Source: Candidatus Sumerlaeota bacterium
GTDB lineage: Bacteria; Sumerlaeota; Sumerlaeia; MWCT01
DNA length: 5,691 bases
Reading direction: 5' to 3'
Assembly: GCA_026398545.1 (NCBI GenBank)
Contig: JAPLSR010000260.1
Coordinates: 1-5,691, forward strand
Shown in pieces: positions 1-5,691 of this stretch. A program made the position numbers and the translations under genes. How positions within the stretch are numbered: the first letter of the stretch is position 1; the number at the start of each line of letters is the position of its first letter. The notes under the pieces are model-generated. The model did no database searches, was not told the DNA's origin, and saw only the letters and a list, made by a program, of their open reading frames with translations.

Positions 1-2676
1 TTCCTCGTTCAAATTCACACGCCACGCCCTGCGAATCTCTTTCGCGATCTGAATCGTTCCGGTTTGAGCATCATCGGACGGATTATACAGGCGAAGCACA
101 ATGGCGTCGCTTTTTTCCGCTTTCTTGATGGCGCTGAGCATCGCGCGATTGTTGGAGCAGGTGATAAATCTTAAGGCTCGCGGAAGATATCCCCTTTTGT
201 TTTTGCCGAACTGCGCCGCTCGCAAGGGCACGCTCAACCGCAAGGCGTTTTCAGGAAGAGCCGCCTCCGTCCAATTACCGTCATGAGGCTGTATCGCCAT
301 TCGAAATTCGTGCCGCCCCGGACATTGCGTACCGGGGTCGGGCAATTCCTGCTTCCGCTGCTCTGAGACCTCAAGCTTGATTCTCACCGCCCGCACTAAA
401 GTTATGGCAATAGCACATGCCTCATCCCTCGTCACCTCAAACTCCTGAAGACCTTCAGAAAGGAGCGCCAGACCCCGCCTGCCATCACTCACATCAACAA
501 ATGTGCGGTAAGGATATGTCCCAACCACTGGCTCTTTCCAATCATCGCGGTTGGGAAGCGCTATGGGGCGCTCCACCACATCAAAATGGCTGTCCGCATG
601 GGAAGACAGGGCATGGACAAGCCGCGTGGGAAAAAGGAGGCGTAACCTGTGGTCCCGCGCCGCATTATCAAAACCTGTCACAACATCCACCCGCCGCGAC
701 CCTTTCGTGAGTGTGACAAGATGTGTTACAGGCAATTCCACATGGTCGTCCGAGCGATGAGTATCGTCGCGGCATTCGCGTGGGACCTTGAGGGATAGGT
801 CAATGCGGATGGTTGCGGAAAGGGGTCCATCCTCCACCCTTTTTATGCTCGCTTCAGCACCTGTGGAATAAATCACCTGGTCAAACGCCGGTGCGATGCG
901 CCTCCAGGCATTTCCGACTTCCCCAGCATCTTCGAGAGTGAGAAGACCATCATACTCGGCGCCGGTTGTTTTTTCAGCGACCTTCAGTGTCCCGTCCGGG
1001 TTGACCTCCACACGCAGAAATTCATTCTCCATCACATTGGGGGCTGCAAAAAGCGAACCACTTCTTCTGTCGGGCTTTTCATTTGGTTCAACTGTATAAA
1101 CCATGTATCCAAGCGCAGGAATCCTCTCCGCCTTGAGCTTGACCCTGAAGCGGCGAGTTAAATACCCGTGAGGGACATTCCAGGGATTATCCACGAAAAG
1201 ACCGCCGCGCTCCTGAGACAAAATTTGATAATCACACACCATCCCCCTGTCATCGCGGATGATGAGGGATTGGGCGCCGCATGCCTCCGGCAGGTCGATT
1301 ATGAGCCCCAGCATCTCGGAACGTTCAAACGGCAATGTGTTGAATATGATTAGAAATTGTGTGTCAGCGTTGGCGTCTTTTGTATCCACATTTTTAGCGA
1401 GAAATTTTAAGCCCTCCTGCATAAGCCCCTCGCTAATCCGGGCAGACTGGCGAAGGTGATATCGGACATCTTCCGTGACCTCGTCCAATGCGCAACCCGC
1501 ATTTGCATCATGGGTGTGGGTGGAAATGAGATGACGCCACGCTAAGTCAATATAGCGTGAGGGATAAGGCTGACCGAGCATCCAGGCAATGGTGGAAGCC
1601 GGCTCAGCCTGATGAACAAGGAGGTTTTCTGTGCGGAAGTTTTCCTGCTTCAGTCGTGTGCGTGCGCTGATGGTGCCCGGAAAGAGATAAGTCCAGTATC
1701 CCTCCTTTAGATTTGTGCGTCTTTCTCCCTTGAGGATTGGCAGTTTGGAGAGGTCAAGATTACTCTTCAGGGTGTCAAAGTAATCCTCCAGGTTGCTGTG
1801 CATGATTTTCACATCAGGCATGAGGGATGCAGCATCTTTGACCACCTGCGCCTCAAGTGGATGGGGCCAGCTGATATCATGCCCGTGCATGGCAAGGAAA
1901 TAAGGACCGAAGTATTGTCCCCCCTCAATCTCCAGCATTTTTTCCAACGCTGGCGCAAGATTTTCCTTCCTGTAAAGGATATCAGGCTCCAGAATTTCAA
2001 TGTTGGAATGCGTCGCCGTCCCATCGGCATTTTTAAAGGGAGTCTCGCTGCTCCCGCCCCAGCGCCAATCACGGTCATTAATGTCCAGCCCGTAGGTGAC
2101 CTTCCTGAAAATCAGGTAATAATAATTATAGCGTGCAAAGAGTGCAAAACGGTGTGCCAGGACACGTGTCCCATCGGGGGATTCCCAGATGAACTCACTT
2201 GTTGTCTCATGAGGGCTGATGCCCCTGTAAAAGAGCGCTGTATCAATGCCGAAACCGGCGAATATCTGTGGGAGCTGACCCGTCTGCCCCCAGGAGCAGG
2301 GCGTGTAGCCAATCTTCATCACATGTCCAAAGGAACCGGCGACCCTGTGACCATACATGAGATTCCGCACAACAGATTCCTGTCCAATATTGGGGATGTC
2401 CGGCAGGGTGTACCAGGGACCGAGGAAAAGGCGTCTATCACGGACGAGCCTCTCAATACGGGCGCGGTTCTCAGGGCGGACATCAAGATAATCCTCAATC
2501 ATGATGCAGTGGGCGTCCATGGTGTAAGAGCGATACTCAGGGTCATGCTCCAGAAGGTCCAGGAGGTAATCCATCATCTGGACAAGGAGCATCCGTGTCT
2601 GCTGAAAGGGAAACCGGAATTCCCTATCCCAGTGTGTGTTTGAAACAATATGGATTTCCCTGAATTGCTTTACCAC
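1..2676 (-). CDS. Glycoside hydrolase family 38 (alpha-mannosidase-like) protein with an altered nucleophile site; 3' end cut by the window
   Basis: The frame is open for 892 codons from GTG at 2676 to the window edge. The family hydrolyses alpha-mannosides with a catalytic zinc. The catalytic domain is about residues 8-290: HWDREF at 15-20 (zinc ligands H15 and D17), LGPWY at 87-91, ESVVRNL at 100-106, YTPCSWGQ at 124-131 followed by QLPQI, and MHGHD at 263-267 (D267, probable acid/base). A middle helical domain spans about 295-395 and ends in HTHDANAGC, where H389 fits the last zinc ligand. The beta-rich C-terminal domain starts near 430, with VPALGY-like, DHRLR and DPGTQC..RH motifs and QPHDGNW at 796-802. 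The normal YxPD[ST]FG motif has Cys127 in place of the nucleophile Asp, so mannosidase activity is not assured. No signal peptide is seen, so it is probably cytoplasmic. Family lengths suggest only a short tail is missing. The family call is firm; the substrate is unknown. Confidence 0.93.
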   Translation of the reverse strand, partial: MVKQFREIHIVSNTHWDREFRFPFQQTRMLLVQMMDYLLDLLEHDPEYRSYTMDAHCIMIEDYLDVRPENRARIERLVRDRRLFLGPWYTLPDIPNIGQESVVRNLMYGHRVAGSFGHVMKIGYTPCSWGQTGQLPQIFAGFGIDTALFYRGISPHETTSEFIWESPDGTRVLAHRFALFARYNYYYLIFRKVTYGLDINDRDWRWGGSSETPFKNADGTATHSNIEILEPDILYRKENLAPALEKMLEIEGGQYFGPYFLAMHGHDISWPHPLEAQVVKDAASLMPDVKIMHSNLEDYFDTLKSNLDLSKLPILKGERRTNLKEGYWTYLFPGTISARTRLKQENFRTENLLVHQAEPASTIAWMLGQPYPSRYIDLAWRHLISTHTHDANAGCALDEVTEDVRYHLRQSARISEGLMQEGLKFLAKNVDTKDANADTQFLIIFNTLPFERSEMLGLIIDLPEACGAQSLIIRDDRGMVCDYQILSQERGGLFVDNPWNVPHGYLTRRFRVKLKAERIPALGYMVYTVEPNEKPDRRSGSLFAAPNVMENEFLRVEVNPDGTLKVAEKTTGAEYDGLLTLEDAGEVGNAWRRIAPAFDQVIYSTGAEASIKRVEDGPLSATIRIDLSLKVPRECRDDTHRSDDHVELPVTHLVTLTKGSRRVDVVTGFDNAARDHRLRLLFPTRLVHALSSHADSHFDVVERPIALPNRDDWKEPVVGTYPYRTFVDVSDGRRGLALLSEGLQEFEVTRDEACAIAITLVRAVRIKLEVSEQRKQELPDPGTQCPGRHEFRMAIQPHDGNWTEAALPENALRLSVPLRAAQFGKNKRGYLPRALRFITCSNNRAMLSAIKKAEKSDAIVLRLYNPSDDAQTGTIQIAKEIRRAWRVNLNEE

Positions 2677-2687
2677 ACCCCCGCCCT
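2674..2687 (-). promoter_or_regulatory. GTG start and weak ribosome binding site of the GH38 gene
   Basis: An in-frame TAG at 2688-2686 closes the frame upstream, and the only start-type codon before the conserved HWDREF motif is GTG at 2676-2674. An AGGG lies about 7 bases upstream, inside a G-rich run. This is a poor match to AGGAGG, so translation may be modest or coupled to other events. The start places the HWDREF motif at residue 15, which is normal for cytoplasmic bacterial GH38 proteins. Confidence 0.6.
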
Positions 2688-2736
2688 ATTCATGTATAAA
2701 AGAATTGAGCAACCCGCAATGAACAAAAACGGAGAA

Positions 2737-3321
2737 TCAGAATAGCTCTTTAAGTCTTTTGCGGAGACTATGATAAAGGGCACAGGCAAGCATTAACTTT
2801 GCCGTATCCACAAATATGAAAGGGACAAAACCTGCAATAATTGCGCCTTGATATGACATGCCTGTGACACATTTTAACCAGAGGACAGCGGGGATATAAT
2901 ATGAAAACATCCCTGAGAGCAGCACGAGAAAGGCTTTGATATTAAAGGGGGTTACATCTTCCGGCAGAAATCGCCCGATAATAAAAGTTGTCAGGACAAA
3001 ACCGAAAAGATAACCCGCCGTCACGCCCCTGAGCGCCTCCATACCTCCCGCAAAGTTGGCAAAAACGGGAAGTCCCATTGCGCCGATGGCAAGATATGAC
3101 GCCTGTGATACCAATGCATATCGCCGCATTGCCATGGCTCCGAAAAGCACAAAAAAGACCTGCAGTGTGATAGGCACAGGCGTGAAGGGAAGAGGGATGC
3201 GCGCCATGGCTCCAAGCGCCATGCAAATTGTCAATGCACTGCATCCAAGAAAAATTCTTACACTTCGTGATTGAACAAGGTCTGAACGTGTCAGAGAGAA
3301 AGATGCGGCAACAGCGTTCAT
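2737..3321 (-). CDS. bioY: BioY, substrate-binding S component of a biotin ECF transporter
   Basis: This 194-residue membrane protein matches the BioY family in length and motifs. BioY binds biotin in the cytoplasmic membrane and usually works with an energising module of a T component (BioN/EcfT) and ATPases (BioM/EcfA). About six hydrophobic segments are visible, roughly at 21-40, 50-65, 68-86, 100-118, 128-150 and 158-182. The hallmark PFTPVPITLQ is at 45-54, SQASYLAIGAMGLPVFA at 72-88, and GG...LRGVTAGYLFGF at 92-108. The last is a slight variant of the usual GPTGGYL. The late helix keeps an Asp-x-x-Lys pair (D172, K175), typical of the biotin pocket. The start is supported by a strong ribosome binding site and a close -10 box. 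No bioM, bioN, birA or biotin synthesis gene is in view, so it probably uses a shared ECF module encoded elsewhere (inference). Confidence 0.93.
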   Translation of the reverse strand: MNAVAASFSLTRSDLVQSRSVRIFLGCSALTICMALGAMARIPLPFTPVPITLQVFFVLFGAMAMRRYALVSQASYLAIGAMGLPVFANFAGGMEALRGVTAGYLFGFVLTTFIIGRFLPEDVTPFNIKAFLVLLSGMFSYYIPAVLWLKCVTGMSYQGAIIAGFVPFIFVDTAKLMLACALYHSLRKRLKELF

Positions 3322-3327
3322 GACTTG

Positions 3328-3336
3328 CCCTCCTTT
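3328..3336 (-). promoter_or_regulatory. Strong Shine-Dalgarno site of bioY
   Basis: AAAGGAGGG lies 6 bases upstream of the ATG at 3321-3319. It is a near-perfect anti-16S match at a good distance and fixes the bioY start. Confidence 0.85.
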
Positions 3337-3344
3337 AAGATACC

Positions 3345-3350
3345 ATTATA
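3345..3350 (-). promoter_or_regulatory. Probable -10 box of a bioY promoter
   Basis: A perfect TATAAT lies 23 bases upstream of the bioY ATG and would give a leader of only about 17 nt. No convincing -35 hexamer is found at 16-18 bp spacing (the 17 bp position reads AGTATT), so the promoter is either activator-dependent or a chance match. The short leader leaves no room for a riboswitch. I find no paired biotin-repressor (BirA) half-sites around it. Confidence 0.4.
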
Positions 3351-3379
3351 CAATTTGAGACCTCTGAAATACTGTGGAT

Positions 3380-3456
3380 TTTTTCTCTGCGTTCACTGCG
3401 TGCTCTGCGTGAAATAAAATCAATCTCACGCAGAGAGCGCAGAGTTCGCAGAAAAA
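3380..3456. repeat. Long imperfect palindrome built of 9-bp-spaced CTGCG units
   Basis: The left arm (3380-3412) and right arm (3426-3456) are inverted copies around a 13-base AT-rich loop. The inner 10 bp pair perfectly, 21 of the inner 26 positions pair, and the outer T and A tracts also pair after a 2-base offset. In each arm CTGCG occurs three times at exact 9-base steps. Mismatches fall mostly in the spacers between CTGCG cores, so the cores look conserved. It starts 6 bases after the stop of the lipoprotein gene and ends about 30 bases before the bioY -10 box. Because the A/T tracts are inside the stem, no free U-tract follows it on either strand. A REP- or MITE-like dispersed repeat, or an mRNA 3'-end stabiliser, fits better than a rho-independent terminator. 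Copy number cannot be judged from one window. Confidence 0.85.
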
Positions 3457-3462
3457 GTTTGA

Positions 3463-4482
3463 TTATTCCTTATACTCCCGTGAATATATCTTTTTCAATC
3501 TTTGCGCATCGTGCAGATTATCCATATACAGCCTGTCGTTGGGCTTGATCTTAAGGGCTTTTGTGTAATAATCAATCGCCTTGTCGTAGTCGCCCTGAAC
3601 CTCCGCTGCAACACCGAGATTGTTATAAGGCGCAGGGTCATCGGGTCTCAGGTCGAGCCCCCTTTCCCAGGAGGAAACAGCCTCATCCCAGAGACCGCTC
3701 TGCGCCAGCCGCACGCCCCTCTTGCACTCCGCCGTCTTCCCGTTTTCCAAAACCTTCTCCTCCTGAACCGGATGAGGGGCTATCAGGGCGGCGAAATAAC
3801 CTGTCACCTCGTCCGTGAGTCTGTTCAGGATTTCATCCCGCGGTGGGAGCGAACCAATCTCGCCAGACCCTTTTGCCCGCCTCTTAAAACTGGCAGTTCT
3901 TGATTCAGCCACGATAATTTCGCTCGTCTCAACGTTCACCATTCTGAAGGAGGCGGAAACGGTGGCGCCACGAACCATGACCGGCACATCGACAAAATAG
4001 GTTTCATAGCGCGCCATCCGACGCCCCTGGCGGTCGGAATAATATCCGGCGATGCGGGTGCGCTCCTCCTGTTCCATCATCTTTTCATCCTCAACGTCGT
4101 AAGCATTCACCTCGCCGCTGACTATATACTGGGCGTTTAAGATTTTGCCGAGCTCGATAGCCTTGTTGGGGTCGACCAAATCCGTCTGGGCAAGGCGTCG
4201 TTCCGCCATGATGCTATCCATGCGGGAACGCTCCATAAGTTCATAATACCTGCTGGGGGCGAGTTTGGAGACAAAGGCGCCGGCAACTTTTTCCCCGGCA
4301 GCGGGGTCGTTGGCAGGTGCCTTAAAATTTATAACGGCAAGAATCTTTCCCCCCTTGATGGGATATTTGGGCGGCTCAATTCGCCGGATAAGGATATTTG
4401 TCCTCGCACATCCGGAAAAAATAATAACAACAAAATAAATTGCCAGTAATGTAATAAATTGTTTTACAGCATGGTATCTCAT
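3463..4482 (-). CDS. Lipoprotein with a CsgG-like domain and C-terminal TPR repeats
   Basis: This 339-residue protein has a lipoprotein signal: basic N-terminus, hydrophobic residues 9-22 and lipobox FSGC at 22-25, with C25 as the lipidation site (Phe replaces the usual Leu at -3). Residues about 45-130 match the CsgG/LpoB-type fold: KILAVINF at 46-53, ELMERSRMDSIMAE at 81-94, then ALGK-like IELGKILNAQYIVSGEV at 109-125. Residues 131-170 are highly charged where E. coli CsgG has membrane hairpins, so a secretion pore is unlikely. Residues about 172-235 finish the domain. The C-terminus carries two TPRs (about 249-282 and 283-316, with NNLGVAAEVQGDYDKAIDYY), which usually bind protein partners. 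It is likely an outer-membrane lipoprotein facing the periplasm that scaffolds an envelope complex (inference). No curli genes are nearby. The exact role is unknown. Confidence 0.88.
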   Translation of the reverse strand: MRYHAVKQFITLLAIYFVVIIFSGCARTNILIRRIEPPKYPIKGGKILAVINFKAPANDPAAGEKVAGAFVSKLAPSRYYELMERSRMDSIMAERRLAQTDLVDPNKAIELGKILNAQYIVSGEVNAYDVEDEKMMEQEERTRIAGYYSDRQGRRMARYETYFVDVPVMVRGATVSASFRMVNVETSEIIVAESRTASFKRRAKGSGEIGSLPPRDEILNRLTDEVTGYFAALIAPHPVQEEKVLENGKTAECKRGVRLAQSGLWDEAVSSWERGLDLRPDDPAPYNNLGVAAEVQGDYDKAIDYYTKALKIKPNDRLYMDNLHDAQRLKKIYSREYKE

Positions 4483-4490
4483 GACGCTTT

Positions 4491-4495
4491 TCCTT
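4491..4495 (-). promoter_or_regulatory. Shine-Dalgarno site of the lipoprotein gene
   Basis: AAGGA sits 8 bases upstream of the ATG at 4482-4480. It supports this start, which also places the signal peptide correctly. The 117 bp further upstream are AT-rich and hold partial promoter-like hexamers (TTTACA, TATTAT), but none pair at a normal spacing. Confidence 0.65.
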
Positions 4496-4617
4496 CGGTT
4501 AATAATATTGAATGAAATCAGTATTAAATTCCTGCGGTATTGTAAAGACTTTTCGTTATAACAAGACAGGGTGTTAATGTCTTTTGCGCAACCCCGATTT
4601 CAAGCGTCCCACGGTAA

Positions 4618-5691
4618 TCAATGCGTCATGGCGTAGGTTATGATATTGGCGCCCAAGGAGAAGGCAATCTCAGGTTCGGGGACATCGATATAGGGTCGCT
4701 GACTCTTGTCCCAGGCGCATCCAATGGGGCGGGGACTGTAAATAACACATTCAAACCCATCGTGATTAATTCCATAAAGGGGTAAAATCTCCCGAAAACT
4801 CTTTTCCGTGTCCGCCGAGACGTCCGCACCGAAACGATATGGATTCTGGTAGACGGGATGATTGTCAGGAATAAGGGCAAGTGTTTTGTCCGGGAAGAGG
4901 GCTTTCAACTCCCGCTGGACAGCCTGTTCAAATGCCTTCCGGTTGCAACAATCGCAGATGAAAAGGAATCCGCCGCGCTGGAGATATTCCTTTAACTTTG
5001 AGCGCTCCACCTCGCTGAAATGGAAATCAAGGTGTCCGGTCAGGTAAAGAAAGGGAAAGTTGGTTAGGTCATCCTCCGCAAGATTGACCGCCTTCCGGCG
5101 ATAGACCACGTTGCCTGTGGTATTCTGGGAGATAAAACGCATGAGATTCTGAATTCCGTTCGGGGCTGTATCCCAGTCTCCATCGTGCATGATCTGACCG
5201 AGAATAATCTCTCCGGGCACAGCAGTGTCTTCCCTGTAAACGCGCGAGATACTCATATCACGCCCGAGGCGGTAATAGGCAAGGCAGTAAGTCAGGATAT
5301 TAAGCCCCATCATGCGGGCATCATGAATTGCGACGTGGCGTCCTTCAGGATAAATCTCCCCGCCCCAGCCGCAGGAGAGGTCATAAGGGCTGAAAATGAC
5401 CGCGGCGCGACAACCTATATTGAGTCCCTCAAAAGCCGCCTGTGTCTGCTTTTCCTTTCCATCATCATAATATGTCACTGTGCCCACAGGCGTGAAGCAG
5501 GAATAAAGCGGATGCTCAGCAGGAAAAACCTGCCATGGACGGTCGGGAAAAATCGTCTGCATCTCCTCCCGGAAGGACTTTTCAAATGGTCCGGTGCCAC
5601 AGCATGGGTCGCCGAAGACAAAGCCGCCCTGGAGGACAAATCTTCTAATCTTTTCATGCTCCTCCGCCGTGAAGGAAATTTTCTCAAACCC
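4618..5691 (-). CDS. Tandem DUF4159-domain protein; 5' end cut by the window
   Basis: The frame is open from the right edge to TGA at 4620-4618, giving 357 visible residues. The first ATG in view (5562, visible residue 44) is internal, because conserved sequence precedes it. Two copies of a DUF4159-like domain lie in tandem. The first (visible residues 1 to about 150, lacking its start) has GGFVFGDPCCG at 22-32, FREEMQTIFPD at 39-49, HPLY, and VIFSPYDLSCGW at 98-109. The second (about 163-357) has HDGDWDT, FLYLTGH at 214-220, GGFLFICDCCN at 240-250, an RELKALFPD stretch, HPVY, and VIYSPRPIGCAW at 316-327, ending in LGANIITYAMTH. The function of DUF4159 is not established. Its fold is thought to resemble class I glutamine amidotransferases, and such genes often sit near MoxR/DUF58/von Willebrand-type operons (family knowledge, not visible here). 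The start and any export signal lie outside the window. Confidence 0.85.
   Translation of the reverse strand, partial: GFEKISFTAEEHEKIRRFVLQGGFVFGDPCCGTGPFEKSFREEMQTIFPDRPWQVFPAEHPLYSCFTPVGTVTYYDDGKEKQTQAAFEGLNIGCRAAVIFSPYDLSCGWGGEIYPEGRHVAIHDARMMGLNILTYCLAYYRLGRDMSISRVYREDTAVPGEIILGQIMHDGDWDTAPNGIQNLMRFISQNTTGNVVYRRKAVNLAEDDLTNFPFLYLTGHLDFHFSEVERSKLKEYLQRGGFLFICDCCNRKAFEQAVQRELKALFPDKTLALIPDNHPVYQNPYRFGADVSADTEKSFREILPLYGINHDGFECVIYSPRPIGCAWDKSQRPYIDVPEPEIAFSLGANIITYAMTH

Noticed and set aside
1798..2643. A 281-codon open frame on the plus strand.
   Set aside because: It lies exactly antisense to the GH38 catalytic domain, whose minus-strand translation shows many family motifs. The plus-strand product has no recognisable domain, so it is a codon-bias shadow.
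2670..2693. A 7-codon mini-ORF (MNRAGVW) whose stop overlaps the start of the GH38 gene, as a leader peptide.
   Set aside because: It has no Shine-Dalgarno site and no attenuator-type hairpins or repeated codons. An ATG this close by chance is likely.
2693..2719. A promoter for the GH38 gene (TTGCGG, 15 bp, TATACA).
   Set aside because: The -35 match is only three of six and the spacing is short, so it is no better than chance in an AT-rich gap.
3380..3456. The palindrome as a rho-independent terminator or a CRISPR fragment.
   Set aside because: The T and A tracts are paired within the stem, so no free U-tract follows on either strand. The 9-base units have no unique spacers of CRISPR size.
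3502..3903. A 133-codon plus-strand frame.
   Set aside because: It is antisense to the lipoprotein gene, which has a lipobox, CsgG and TPR motifs and a ribosome binding site. The plus-strand product resembles nothing.
4563..4583. A small hairpin (AAGACA/TGTCTT with a 9-base loop) after the DUF4159 gene as a terminator.
   Set aside because: The stem is only 6 bp and AT-rich, and there is no U-tract in the direction of transcription.
5560..5562. ATG at 5562 as the start of the DUF4159 gene.
   Set aside because: The same frame stays open to the window edge and encodes conserved DUF4159 sequence (GGFVFGDPCCG and FRE), so this ATG is internal and the true start is beyond the window.

Overview
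The window carries four protein genes, all on the minus strand. In transcription order (from high to low coordinates) they are: a gene entering from the right edge with two DUF4159-type domains (4618 to beyond 5691), a CsgG-like/TPR lipoprotein (3463-4482), a BioY biotin transporter S component (2737-3321), and a glycoside hydrolase family 38 (alpha-mannosidase-like) gene that runs off the left edge (1-2676). Coding density is high. No stretch over about 140 bp lacks a gene, and I see no tRNA, rRNA, CRISPR or transposase gene.

The organism is probably a Gram-negative (diderm) bacterium of a poorly cultured lineage. The reasons are a lipoprotein of the CsgG/LpoB kind, a DUF4159 gene, a long bacterial GH38 enzyme, medium GC content with AT-rich intergenic gaps, and a CTCTGCG-type palindromic repeat of a sort I associate, from impression only, with environmental and metagenome-derived genomes. 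I cannot place it in a phylum from the sequence alone.

Layout. The DUF4159 gene ends at 4618 and is followed by a 135 bp AT-rich gap. The lipoprotein gene has a good Shine-Dalgarno site. Six bases after its stop lies a 77 bp imperfect palindrome (3380-3456) built from CTGCG units spaced exactly 9 bp apart. Next come a perfect TATAAT box and a strong Shine-Dalgarno site in front of bioY. The GH38 gene begins with GTG 60 bp after the bioY stop. bioY and GH38 could share a transcript, but they have no obvious functional link. The four genes do not read as one pathway: surface or periplasmic lipoprotein, vitamin uptake, glycan hydrolysis and a domain of unknown function.

The most notable signals are three. 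First, the GH38 protein has Cys where the family has its zinc-binding catalytic nucleophile Asp, while its other zinc ligands and the likely acid/base Asp are kept. Second, the 9-bp-periodic palindrome is not a canonical terminator on either strand. Third, the DUF4159 domain is duplicated in tandem within one protein.
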